In this document: one piece after another, positions 22,201 through 29,179 of the stretch
How the letters are laid out: every line of letters begins with the position of its first letter
Position numbering within the stretch: the stretch's first letter is position 1
Source: a virus
IMG/VR virus record: IMGVR_UViG_3300008740_000001
Location: 1-64,000 of that record
Length of the DNA: 64,000 nucleotides
Reading direction: 5' to 3' (one strand)
The notes under the pieces: model-generated
The model's database searches: none
The model's input: the letters and a program-made list of their open reading frames with translations, nothing else
What the model was told of the DNA's origin: nothing
Translations under genes and position numbers: made by a program

Positions 22201-22830
22201 TCATCGATTCTTTGAAATTTTAGATAGACCCTAGTTCTCGGGTCTCAAAACCTGAATGGAAATACCGACCTTCAGGCACCGGCGAAAGCTAGTGATAGAG
22301 AAAACTTCGCTTAGGAACGGGATGTTCTTACATCCTATGGGTGCCGCCTAACTAAGAGAGGGAATGAGTTAAGGAGGGTGGTACTTCCGAAAATCATTTA
22401 GTAGTTCAACGCGTGAGCTTTCATACCACTGAAAGAATACTGCTGAGAATATCCACGGATTTGTAGGTTCATCGTGGAAACGGGATTAAGGCACATCCAA
22501 GAAAGGCTTGGGAAGGAGGAATAAACGCCTCTAGAATCTAACTGTCGGTGACAGAAGACTCTCTGATGGAATTGGAAACAAGACCATCGTCCCGAAAGGG
22601 GTCATGTGGACATCCTCCCAAGGTTTGGAAATATGACGCGCAACGGCGAGGTGAAGTGTACAGCTTACTCAAAGGAACGCAGAATGTCATGGCGATAGTA
22701 GGGCGTGCTGTTCCGTGGTCTTTGCAGATCAAGAACAGGGAGAAAGTTTGTGAACGGCGTTACTTGCCGGTGTGCTTACCTCTCACGCGAAATGCGGACA
22801 GGCTCAAAAGGCTTGAGGGTCACAAATGAG
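22201..22830 (+). ncRNA. candidate large ornate non-coding RNA (GOLLD/ROOL-like setting)
   Basis: About 630 bases follow tRNA-Lys directly and show dense paired structure. Elements include GACCC/GGGTC; CCTGAA/TTCAGG; long-range GGCACC (22276) with GGTGCC (22340); GGATG/CATCC; GTGGTA/TACCAC; CCACG/CGTGG; CCAAG/CTTGG; CTGTC/GACAG; CTGTTC/GAACAG; CGGC/GCCG; and CTCAA/TTGAG near the end. Several GNRA-like loops (GAAA) occur. The reading frames present are short and overlapping and look accidental. Size, phage origin and a tRNA neighbour match the GOLLD and ROOL RNA classes; membership is not proven. Confidence 0.6.
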
Positions 22831-22874
22831 GAACAAAGAAGTGCTAAGTGTTCCACCTTTTTAAGAGAAACAAC

Positions 22875-23114
22875 ATGCAAGAAAACTATGACAAACATTT
22901 GGTTACTACAATCGCAAGTGGACTGGTTAAAACAACTTTATGCCTTTGTAGTACCGCATTAGGATGCATGTGGTTATCAAATTGTGCTTTAGACGAAGAT
23001 TTAATTATCAGTTGCGAAGAATCTTGTAGTGGCATAGGGAGTCACATGGAATCAGTTACTAGCAGAAAATGTATATGTACAGCCCCAACCAATGACATAT
23101 GGGTTTTACCTTAA
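22875..23114 (+). CDS. small Cys-rich exported or membrane protein
   Basis: 79 residues from ATG 22875, chosen because AAGAGA lies just upstream and because the earlier ATG (22848) has none. A hydrophobic segment (about 12-34) with several Cys is followed by a Cys-rich, mostly polar part (C-E-E-S-C-S-G). It may be an exported disulfide protein or a lipoprotein. No family was recognised. Confidence 0.5.
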   Translation: MQENYDKHLVTTIASGLVKTTLCLCSTALGCMWLSNCALDEDLIISCEESCSGIGSHMESVTSRKCICTAPTNDIWVLP

Positions 23115-23123
23115 TGAACTTAT

Positions 23124-23218
23124 GGGGCTGTAGCCAAGTGGTTAAGGCAGCCGGCTTATATCCGGTTTAGCGTCTGATAAACGCGAGATCGTGGGTTCGA
23201 ACCCCACCAGCCCTACCA
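23124..23218 (+). tRNA. class II tRNA with UAU anticodon
   Basis: Acceptor GGGGCTG/CAGCCCT, D stem GCC/GGC, anticodon arm GCCGG-CTTATAT-CCGGT (anticodon TAT, codon AUA), T arm GTGGG-TTCGAAC-CCCAC, discriminator A, encoded CCA. The variable region is about 24 bases and contains a GCGT/ACGC hairpin, as in Leu, Ser or Tyr tRNAs. By anticodon it would be Ile, but bacterial Ile tRNAs have short variable loops, so the amino acid it carries is uncertain. Confidence 0.85.
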
Positions 23219-23237
23219 TTTTAAAACAAAGGAAACA

Positions 23238-24056
23238 ATGACAGTTAAAAACATTATATTATTTGATATGGACGGTACTCTTACCGAGCCTAGACAGATT
23301 ATTGATCAGAATATGATTGATACTCTTGCTCAAGTCACTCGCAGTGGCCACGACGTGGGCATTGTTACTGGCAGTCCGATGAATTATATGGAAGAACAAA
23401 TAGGCCCACTCTTAAGTGCGCAGTATAGTGAGATCGATAGATACCACCTTCTTCCATGTAACGGTATAGAATATACCTTTTGGGAAAATGGGATTTCAAA
23501 CGCCACAGTTGGTAATACTATGGCAGAAGAATTGGGCACTTCAAACTTCCAGAATTTAATGGCGGCTCTTGTCCACCTTCAAGCAGAAGTATCTAAAACT
23601 ATGTTGGATCGCGGCCTCTCCTTAACAGGAAATTTCATTCAGTATAGGGGTGGCCTGATTAATTGGTGCCCCATCGGCCGAAACGCAACCCAACCCCAGC
23701 GCGCCGCGTTTGTAAACTTTGACCAAACGACAAACTTTCGAAATGAATATTGTCGCTTGATCAAGAAGTGGCTTAGCTGGGCCGGCTTGGAAGATAAAAT
23801 GACAGTTGTTAAGGGTGGATCCACCTCTTTTGACATATATCCAGCCGGCTGGGACAAAACTTACGCTCTGACATGGTTCGGAGATTACGAATGTTGGTTC
23901 GTTGGTGATAAATGCCACCCCGGCGGCAACGATCAACAAATTTATGAGCTTTTACAGAAGAACGGAAAAGCTTTTGAGACCACGGGACCTAATCAAACTA
24001 TTGAAATTATTGACAATATCTTGAACACCCTAGGCCCCGATAGCTCAGCAGGATAG
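23238..24056 (+). CDS. phosphomannomutase-like HAD enzyme
   Basis: 272 residues. Motif I F-D-M-D-G-T-L-T-E-P-R (about 9-19) and the later G-S-T-S-F-D-I-Y-P-A-G-W-D-K (about 195-208) and F-V-G-D-K motifs match the alpha-phosphomannomutase type of HAD fold that is usual in eukaryotes and some bacteria. It would convert mannose-6-phosphate to mannose-1-phosphate, a precursor of GDP-mannose, which links it to the glycan locus. The last eight codons and the stop lie inside the following tRNA-Arg gene. Confidence 0.8.
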   Translation: MTVKNIILFDMDGTLTEPRQIIDQNMIDTLAQVTRSGHDVGIVTGSPMNYMEEQIGPLLSAQYSEIDRYHLLPCNGIEYTFWENGISNATVGNTMAEELGTSNFQNLMAALVHLQAEVSKTMLDRGLSLTGNFIQYRGGLINWCPIGRNATQPQRAAFVNFDQTTNFRNEYCRLIKKWLSWAGLEDKMTVVKGGSTSFDIYPAGWDKTYALTWFGDYECWFVGDKCHPGGNDQQIYELLQKNGKAFETTGPNQTIEIIDNILNTLGPDSSAG

Positions 24057-24110
24057 AGCAACGGCCTTCTAAGCCGTAGGTCGTAGGTTCGAATCCTACT
24101 CGGGGTGCCA
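24034..24110 (+). tRNA. tRNA-Arg (TCT)
   Basis: Acceptor GCCCCGA/TCGGGGT, anticodon loop CTTCTAA (anticodon TCT, codon AGA), T arm GTAGG/CCTAC, encoded CCA. Its 5' 23 bases overlap the end of the phosphomannomutase-like gene. Confidence 0.95.
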
Positions 24111-24123
24111 TTTGGAGATTGAA

Positions 24124-24558
24124 ATGACGTACAGAGACACATCAAATCAAAGCGGAGACATTAGCGAAAGGGCGGTGTCGTTAGAATTAGTAAGGCGAGG
24201 TTGGCACGTACTAGAACCCATTAGTCGTGATGCAGTATATGATTTGGTTGTCGACATCGATGGTGCGTTTCAGACAATCCAAGTAAAGACAATGACAGGT
24301 AATAGTATTGCCAGAATTGTCGACCGGTCGGGGGAGGTGGTGAGTGAAAATGGTAAAACAAGAAACTCAATTGATTATGCTGAACATGGTATTGATTGGT
24401 TAGTTGGGTATGATAAACGAAATGGCAAATGTCATTTCTATAGTCATGAAAAGTATTCACAAATACCGACAAAATCATTCAGCATAAACAAACACCCCCC
24501 CGATGACTTTCCCACAAGAGAGGTACCAAATAGACATTCAAAAAAGAAAGGAAACTAA
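24124..24558 (+). CDS. PD-(D/E)XK endonuclease, I-Ssp6803I-like
   Basis: 144 residues from ATG 24124 (GGAGAT upstream). The pattern G-D-I-S-E-R-A-V-S-L-E-L-V-R-R-G-W-H-V...Y-D-L-V-V-D-I-D-G...I-Q-V-K-T (about 9-56) is that of the PDDEXK_5 family, which includes the group I intron homing endonuclease I-Ssp6803I from a tRNA gene. Catalytic residues are Asp (Y-D-L), Gln/Lys (I-Q-V-K-T). It lies 13 bases after tRNA-Arg. No intron was seen here, so it may be a free-standing homing endonuclease. Confidence 0.7.
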   Translation: MTYRDTSNQSGDISERAVSLELVRRGWHVLEPISRDAVYDLVVDIDGAFQTIQVKTMTGNSIARIVDRSGEVVSENGKTRNSIDYAEHGIDWLVGYDKRNGKCHFYSHEKYSQIPTKSFSINKHPPDDFPTREVPNRHSKKKGN

Positions 24559-24564
24559 CAAGAA

Positions 24565-25074
24565 ATGGGTTACCATTATGGAGATTTTTTAGGATATGGA
24601 AGGAACAACAAAGGTATGAGAAGAACACCGTATGATACAGTCGTGGTTAGTGGAGGATTTGATCCGATTCACGTAGGCCACGTTCGAATGATTTTAGAAG
24701 CAGCGCGAGAATATGGAGACGTTATTATCGTGGCTAATTCAGATGATTGGCTTTTGCGCAAGAAGGGATATGTATTCATGCCCTTTGAGCAGCGAGAAGA
24801 GATTCTGATGGGCATTAAGGGCGTCACCCGGGTCGAGGCCGTCGATGACACTGATGGCACGGTCTGTGAGGCTCTGAGGCGAATTAAACCTACGTATTTT
24901 GCTAACGGCGGAGATCGTCACTTGCAAAACACGCCAGAAATGCAAGTTTGTAAAGATATGAAAATTCAGATGGTTTGGAATGTTGGTGGCGGTAAGATCC
25001 AAAGCAGTAGCGACTTAGTAAAGAGTTCTAGTGACCATTTGATTAACAAGGCTAATTGGCCGGGAGCAGTGTAA
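24565..25074 (+). CDS. cytidylyltransferase-like nucleotidyltransferase
   Basis: 169 residues. V-V-V-S-G-G-F-D-P-I-H-V-G-H-V (about 26-40) is the HxGH-type active site of the cytidylyltransferase family, and N-G-G-D-R (about 113-117) is the second conserved motif. The form resembles the C-terminal domain of HldE/RfaE (ADP-heptose synthesis) and glycerol-3-phosphate cytidylyltransferase. It may activate a sugar phosphate for the glycan locus. The sugar and the nucleotide cannot be named. Confidence 0.75.
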   Translation: MGYHYGDFLGYGRNNKGMRRTPYDTVVVSGGFDPIHVGHVRMILEAAREYGDVIIVANSDDWLLRKKGYVFMPFEQREEILMGIKGVTRVEAVDDTDGTVCEALRRIKPTYFANGGDRHLQNTPEMQVCKDMKIQMVWNVGGGKIQSSSDLVKSSSDHLINKANWPGAV

Positions 25075-25075
25075 G

Positions 25076-25168
25076 ATGTATAAGTATTTTGATAGCAGCG
25101 ACATGATGTTTCTTAAGATCCTAGGGGGTCTTTCATTTATTTCGTTTATGCTAGTGATGATTGCATAG
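25076..25168 (+). CDS. 30-residue membrane peptide
   Basis: A short frame from ATG 25076 to TAG 25166-25168, starting one base after the previous stop. A polar N-terminus is followed by one hydrophobic helix (about 11-29). Size and position fit the many small membrane peptides in phage genomes, but the support is limited. Confidence 0.35.
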   Translation: MYKYFDSSDMMFLKILGGLSFISFMLVMIA

Positions 25169-25175
25169 TGTATGA

Positions 25176-25457
25176 ATGAGACTATATCAGTACATACTCG
25201 AAAATGAGTTTGTAACTTACTACCATTATCTTTCATATTCAGCAGAAGTAAAGGACATTCTAGGGATCCTCACACGTAACATAGATCAAGCAATAGACAT
25301 TGTAGATATCTTCCCAGAGCCCAAAGTTCAAAAAGGTACCACAACAGAGCCGCTGCTGGTCCACACCGCATCTGGCCAAGAAATGTATTTACCACCCGGG
25401 TTCGATATTACAATCGTTGGGCACTCACGAATATTGTTCCAATTTGTAGAGCCATAA
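25176..25457 (+). CDS. hypothetical protein
   Basis: 93 residues, helical at the N-terminus. The C-terminal P-L-L-V-H-T-A-S-G-Q-E-M-Y-L-P-P-G-F-D-I pattern looks like a small beta domain. No family was recognised. Confidence 0.5.
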   Translation: MRLYQYILENEFVTYYHYLSYSAEVKDILGILTRNIDQAIDIVDIFPEPKVQKGTTTEPLLVHTASGQEMYLPPGFDITIVGHSRILFQFVEP

Positions 25458-25495
25458 TCTTTTTATAAGCTTTTTGAAAAAATCGGCATGCCCCC

Positions 25496-25516
25496 TACCT
25501 ATTAGTATAGGAGGTA
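25496..25516 (+). promoter_or_regulatory. inverted repeat covering the ribosome-binding site
   Basis: CCTAT (25498-25502) and ATAGG (25507-25511) form a hairpin, and outer TACC can extend to GGTA with a small bulge. The 3' arm contains the AGGAGG of the next gene, so folding could hide the ribosome-binding site. It could also be an operator. Confidence 0.3.
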
Positions 25517-25522
25517 TGTGTG

Positions 25523-26209
25523 ATGAGAGCTTTATTGAGCATTATGGCTTTATGCTTGGCCGCCTGCACGGCGCCTTATGACAAAGCCGAACCTGACGAG
25601 AACAACGAAAGCGAGTCAGAAGTAGTAGAGGGAATTGGACCAGAGGTAGGGGAAGTCGACGTTAGTCAGCCGGATCTTCCAAAAGACACCTCGGCCCCAG
25701 AGGATACCGGAGATCCTGTTTTAGCAACCGGGTTTTTAGAAAATACTGATTGTGGATATGACATTGGCGAAAGTGCCTGCAATTTTAGATTAACTGATCA
25801 GAATGGAAACTATTGGGAATTAGATGAACACTTAGGTGATTTGGTATTAATTGATTTATCTGTAATGTGGTGTGGTCCCTGTAAATTGGCTGCAGAAACC
25901 GCACAGCGAACTCAGGACGATTACGCAGATCAAGGTTTTCACTACGTCACCGTGTTGATAACGGATTCGCAGAATGATACTCTTGAGCAAGCTGAGGTAG
26001 CTGACTGGGCAAATTCATTTCATATTTTATCAGCCCCTGTCCTTCTCGGCAGCAGAGATTTGTTGACCACTGGAGGCGCTCCGGGGTATGGATTCCCAGC
26101 TACAAGTTGGCCAACGTTCATTTTGGTAAGCCGTTCAGGCGATGTCGCATGGGGCTTATATGGTTTTAACGAGTCAATGATTCGGACAGCTATTGAAGAT
26201 AATCTATAA
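25523..26209 (+). CDS. thioredoxin-like lipoprotein
   Basis: 228 residues from ATG 25523 (AGGAGG eight bases upstream). A signal peptide ends in the lipobox L-A-A-C (Cys15). A Ser/Glu/Asp/Pro-rich linker (20-65) leads to a TlpA/thioredoxin domain with the active-site W-C-G-P-C-K (116-121) and the F-P-A-T-S-W-P-T cis-proline region (about 190). It would sit on the periplasmic side of a membrane and act as a disulfide or thiol exchange enzyme. Such lipoproteins are usual in bacteria, not phages, so the gene was probably acquired from a bacterium. Confidence 0.85.
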   Translation: MRALLSIMALCLAACTAPYDKAEPDENNESESEVVEGIGPEVGEVDVSQPDLPKDTSAPEDTGDPVLATGFLENTDCGYDIGESACNFRLTDQNGNYWELDEHLGDLVLIDLSVMWCGPCKLAAETAQRTQDDYADQGFHYVTVLITDSQNDTLEQAEVADWANSFHILSAPVLLGSRDLLTTGGAPGYGFPATSWPTFILVSRSGDVAWGLYGFNESMIRTAIEDNL

Positions 26210-26214
26210 TTTAA

Positions 26215-26243
26215 TTGACAACTGTAATATAATCAGTTATTAT
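26215..26243 (+). promoter_or_regulatory. sigma70-like promoter
   Basis: TTGACA (26215-26220), 17 bases, TATTAT (26238-26243). It supports a start of the next gene at ATG 26310, not at 26250, where the transcript would be leaderless. Confidence 0.7.
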
Positions 26244-26309
26244 TAGAGTATGACTATCCGAGAAAAAACCCGAAGAGAGCGATATGACAATAAAAAATCT
26301 GGAGCAAAA

Positions 26310-26825
26310 ATGTACCCAATTAGTTTGTGCTGCGTTAATTTCCAATGCGACGGTAATTTGGGGTATTTACTTCGAGCCGCTGCTTGTTTTGGCGCTACTT
26401 CTGTACATGTTATAGGTTCGGTACCTGATAGGAAAACATTAAACCCGTCTTCAGGAACATTATATGATTATGTGGAGATTATCCAACATGCTAACCCGAG
26501 GGACTTCTTGGATTTTGCAGAGCGCGAAGGCTACAATATTGTATCTGCGGAAATTACTGACGGTGCGATCCCCATCTCGACTTATAGTTTCGATTATTCT
26601 AGCCATAATATTATGGTGGTGGGTAACGAAGAATCAGGCGTACCACCTGAAATTTTAAAGAATAGCGATAAAGTATACATACCAATGCCCGGTGTGGGAT
26701 ATTGCCTCAATACTTCTCAAACTGCGAATATATTATTGTACGAAGCAGTAAAAAAATACGAAAGACAACAGGAGTTTACAGAACAACTTTGGCATGATGA
26801 CTGGGAATGTTATCACTTGCCATAA
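26310..26825 (+). CDS. SpoU/TrmH-family RNA 2'-O-methyltransferase
   Basis: 171 residues from ATG 26310 (GGAG upstream); ATG 26250 is too close to the promoter. SPOUT-fold motifs: N-x-G-Y-L-L-R-A-A-A-C-F-G (motif 1), I-M-V-V-G-N-E-E-S-G-V-P (motif 2) and I-P-M-P-G-V-G-Y-C-L-N-T-S-Q-T-A-N-I-L-L-Y-E (motif 3, the SAM-binding knot). Family members methylate ribose in tRNA or rRNA. It lies within the tRNA cluster, so it may modify phage or host tRNA. Confidence 0.85.
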   Translation: MYPISLCCVNFQCDGNLGYLLRAAACFGATSVHVIGSVPDRKTLNPSSGTLYDYVEIIQHANPRDFLDFAEREGYNIVSAEITDGAIPISTYSFDYSSHNIMVVGNEESGVPPEILKNSDKVYIPMPGVGYCLNTSQTANILLYEAVKKYERQQEFTEQLWHDDWECYHLP

Positions 26826-26826
26826 G

Positions 26827-26902
26827 TGGGGTGTAGCACAATTGGCCGTGCATCCGGTTGTTACCCGGAAGGATGGTGGTTCGAATCCACCCGCCCCAGC
26901 CA
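26827..26902 (+). tRNA. tRNA-Asn (GTT)
   Basis: Acceptor TGGGGTG/CGCCCCA, anticodon arm TCCGG-TTGTTAC-CCGGA (anticodon GTT), T arm GGTGG/CCACC, encoded CCA. It starts one base after the methyltransferase stop. Confidence 0.9.
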
Positions 26903-26965
26903 TTAAATAATGAAACAACTGCCTATATACAACAGACGGGTTTATTTCCTGTCCCATAAAGTTGA

Positions 26966-28312
26966 ATGAAAAAGAAAAATTATATTATAGACACTAGTGT
27001 CTTTTTAACAAATGCCGAAGCAATTTTTGACTTTGGACGTAACGACATCGTTATACCACTTAAAGTTTTAGAAGAAGTGGATAAACACAAAAAACGTCAA
27101 GATGGCGTAGGTGCCCAAGCAAGGAAATTTATCAGAATTCTAGATGGCCTCCGCGAAAAGGGGTCGCTCCATTCTGGTGTACGCATCCAGAAAGGGCTGG
27201 GCTTGGCGTGCACAAGAAGTATTAAGGATACAGATCTCAGTTTATTGCCAAGAGACCTCAATTCTAAAATACCGGATCATATTATAATTGCTACCGCACT
27301 GATGGTCGCGAAAGAGGATCCAACAAGAAAGACAATAATGGTTTCCCGCGACATTAATCTTCGGGTTATCTGTGACGCCGTTGGTCTGGATGCACAAGAC
27401 TATATTGCTACCAAAGCGGTCGAAAGCTTGGAAAAGCTGTATACCGGCTTTGATACTTACTTGGTTGATGATCAAACAATTGATCAGTTTTATGCTGGTG
27501 ATAATGTGTTTGTTGACGATGAGGATCTTAATGGCGGCAAATTTTATCCAAACCAGTATTTGATGTTAGTTTCAAATGCAAATGAGAAAAAGACAGCTTT
27601 AGCCAAATACCAAAGTCCCCAAGGGCCATTAAAAAAGCTAGTTCATGATCATTTGCCCACATTTGGCATCCGATCCAGAAACAAAGAACAGGCCTTTGCA
27701 ATTGATCTGTTATTAAATCCAGAGGTAGAGGTTGTTACGCTGATTGGTAAAGCCGGCTCAGGGAAGACGCTTTGTGCCCTTGCTGCAGGCTTAGAACAGG
27801 TTATGGGGCACAAGAATTCAAAAGAAGACTCATTGTATACGAGAATGGTTGTCTCTCGTCCAATTATGCCTATGGGCCGCGACATCGGCTTCCTGCCGGG
27901 CTCAATGGAGGAGAAGATGCATCCATGGCTCATGCCTATCCAAGATAACCTACAACTTTTGATGGGTAACGACAAAGTAATGTTAGAACAATACATGGAA
28001 AAGGGAAAAATAGAGATTGAGGCATTAACTTATATTAGGGGACGTTCAATTTCAAAAGCCTTCATAATTATTGATGAGGCGCAGAACTTGACTGCGCACG
28101 AAATTAAAACCATCATTACGCGTGCTGGTGAGGGCACGAAGATCGTCTTGACTGGGGATATAGAACAGATCGACAACGCTTATACCGATGAGACCTCAAA
28201 CGGTCTAGCTTATGCTATCGAGAAATTTAAGCACTATGATTTATCGGGACATATCACCTTGCGAAAAGGAGAGCGCTCTAAAGTTGCCACACTTGCTGCT
28301 AAAATACTATAA
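26966..28312 (+). CDS. phoH: PIN-PhoH ATPase
   Basis: 448 residues. An N-terminal PIN nuclease domain (I-I-D-T-S-V-F at 7-13; V-S-R-D-I-N-L-R at 127-134) is joined to a PhoH ATPase domain with Walker A G-K-A-G-S-G-K-T (261-268) and Walker B I-I-I-D-E-A-Q-N (367-374), plus S-R-P-I-M-P and T-G-D-I-E-Q motifs. This PhoH2 arrangement is linked to RNA unwinding and cleavage in bacteria. PhoH genes are very common in marine phages, but their role there is still unclear. Confidence 0.9.
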   Translation: MKKKNYIIDTSVFLTNAEAIFDFGRNDIVIPLKVLEEVDKHKKRQDGVGAQARKFIRILDGLREKGSLHSGVRIQKGLGLACTRSIKDTDLSLLPRDLNSKIPDHIIIATALMVAKEDPTRKTIMVSRDINLRVICDAVGLDAQDYIATKAVESLEKLYTGFDTYLVDDQTIDQFYAGDNVFVDDEDLNGGKFYPNQYLMLVSNANEKKTALAKYQSPQGPLKKLVHDHLPTFGIRSRNKEQAFAIDLLLNPEVEVVTLIGKAGSGKTLCALAAGLEQVMGHKNSKEDSLYTRMVVSRPIMPMGRDIGFLPGSMEEKMHPWLMPIQDNLQLLMGNDKVMLEQYMEKGKIEIEALTYIRGRSISKAFIIIDEAQNLTAHEIKTIITRAGEGTKIVLTGDIEQIDNAYTDETSNGLAYAIEKFKHYDLSGHITLRKGERSKVATLAAKIL

Positions 28313-28321
28313 GGGATAGCA

Positions 28322-28849
28322 GTGAAAATCAAAGTTGCATTTTATAAAGGCCATGGCGGATGGAAAAACAAATTAATTCGCTGGTGGACAAAGAATCCAT
28401 ATAGTCACGCAGAGCTAGTATTGCCAGATGAGATTACATGGGTGAGCATAAGTCCACTATTAACATCTAAAGTGCAAACGAGGACGAAAAAAGAGTATAA
28501 TAAAGAAAGTTGGGACTTTGTTGAATTACAAATAACTGAAGAACAGTTCGTAACAATAATGGAATTTTATGAGTTTACGAAAGGTTCCTCTTATGATTGG
28601 GTTGGCATGATATTTTCTCAATTCTTACCATACACTATAAAAAGACAAGGAAAGTGGTACTGCAGCGAATGGATTGCTTACGCACTAAGAATTTCAAATA
28701 TAATCGATTGGAAGATTATAAAAATATACGATAGGCACGATTTATCACCGGGAGTATTACACCAAATACTTCTTCAGCAGATGTGTTTATTGGCCACGCA
28801 GAAAGAAAAAGAAAAAAAGGATGAATTTTTAATTGACATTTCTGTATAA
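28322..28849 (+). CDS. YiiX-like permuted NlpC/P60 hydrolase
   Basis: 175 residues, GTG start. The pattern Y-S-H-A-E-L-V-L (about 26-33), Y-D-W-V-G and W-Y-C-S-E-W-I-A (about 118-125) is that of the circularly permuted papain-like YiiX/YebB group, with His in S-H-A-E and Cys in Y-C-S-E as catalytic pair. Members cut amide or thioester bonds in cell-wall peptides or lipid-linked substrates. A role in the envelope or in lysis is possible. Confidence 0.7.
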   Translation: MKIKVAFYKGHGGWKNKLIRWWTKNPYSHAELVLPDEITWVSISPLLTSKVQTRTKKEYNKESWDFVELQITEEQFVTIMEFYEFTKGSSYDWVGMIFSQFLPYTIKRQGKWYCSEWIAYALRISNIIDWKIIKIYDRHDLSPGVLHQILLQQMCLLATQKEKEKKDEFLIDISV

Positions 28850-28860
28850 TGTGTTATATT
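28833..28860 (+). promoter_or_regulatory. sigma70-like promoter
   Basis: TTGACA (28833-28838), 16 bases, TATATT (28855-28860). A further TATAAT lies at 28845. It precedes an AGGAG and the ATG at 28877. Confidence 0.6.
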
Positions 28861-28876
28861 ATTAATAGGAGAAGCT

Positions 28877-29179
28877 ATGAACGAAACACTTGATCAACAA
28901 ATTGAGGCTGCATTTGATAATAAGAATCAGCCCGATTGGCCCGAGGGCCCGCTTAAGCAACTAGTCGTTGACTATGTTGGAGAAAAATCTGAAACGGAAC
29001 AGGACGTGACCATGGAGATGATGGTTGAGGTGATGGCTAAAGAATTCCCTGAATTTTTATTGGCCGTTGCAGAGGAAAACTGGATTCGTGGATATCATCA
29101 AGCCATGCACGATGTTGACGAAGGACGTAAACTTTTAGAGGCTCATCAGACTGAGAACAATGAAACCGGAACAAACTGA
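28877..29179 (+). CDS. hypothetical protein
   Basis: 100 residues, acidic and helical, with E-N-W-I-R-G-Y-H-Q-A near residue 72. It has a good AGGAG ribosome-binding site and its own promoter. No family was recognised. Its 3' end overlaps the next gene by 20 bases. Confidence 0.6.
   Translation: MNETLDQQIEAAFDNKNQPDWPEGPLKQLVVDYVGEKSETEQDVTMEMMVEVMAKEFPEFLLAVAEENWIRGYHQAMHDVDEGRKLLEAHQTENNETGTN

Noticed and set aside
22201-22830. Group I or group II intron, or RNase P RNA
   Set aside because: I saw no group II domain V sequence or GTGYG start, no typical group I P/Q/R/S elements, and no RNase P signature; tRNA-Lys upstream is complete, so nothing is interrupted.
22548-22962. Overlapping reading frames of 85-93 residues within the RNA candidate
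   Set aside because: They overlap in two frames, have no clear ribosome-binding site, look unlike the neighbouring proteins and lie in a densely base-paired region.
24112-24123. TTG start for the endonuclease
   Set aside because: ATG 24124 has a better placed ribosome-binding site, and the extra four residues add nothing to the family match.
26250-26309. Upstream ATG at 26250 as start of the RNA methyltransferase
   Set aside because: It lies only six bases after the -10 box (26238-26243), so the transcript would be leaderless; ATG 26310 has a GGAG site and fits the family start.
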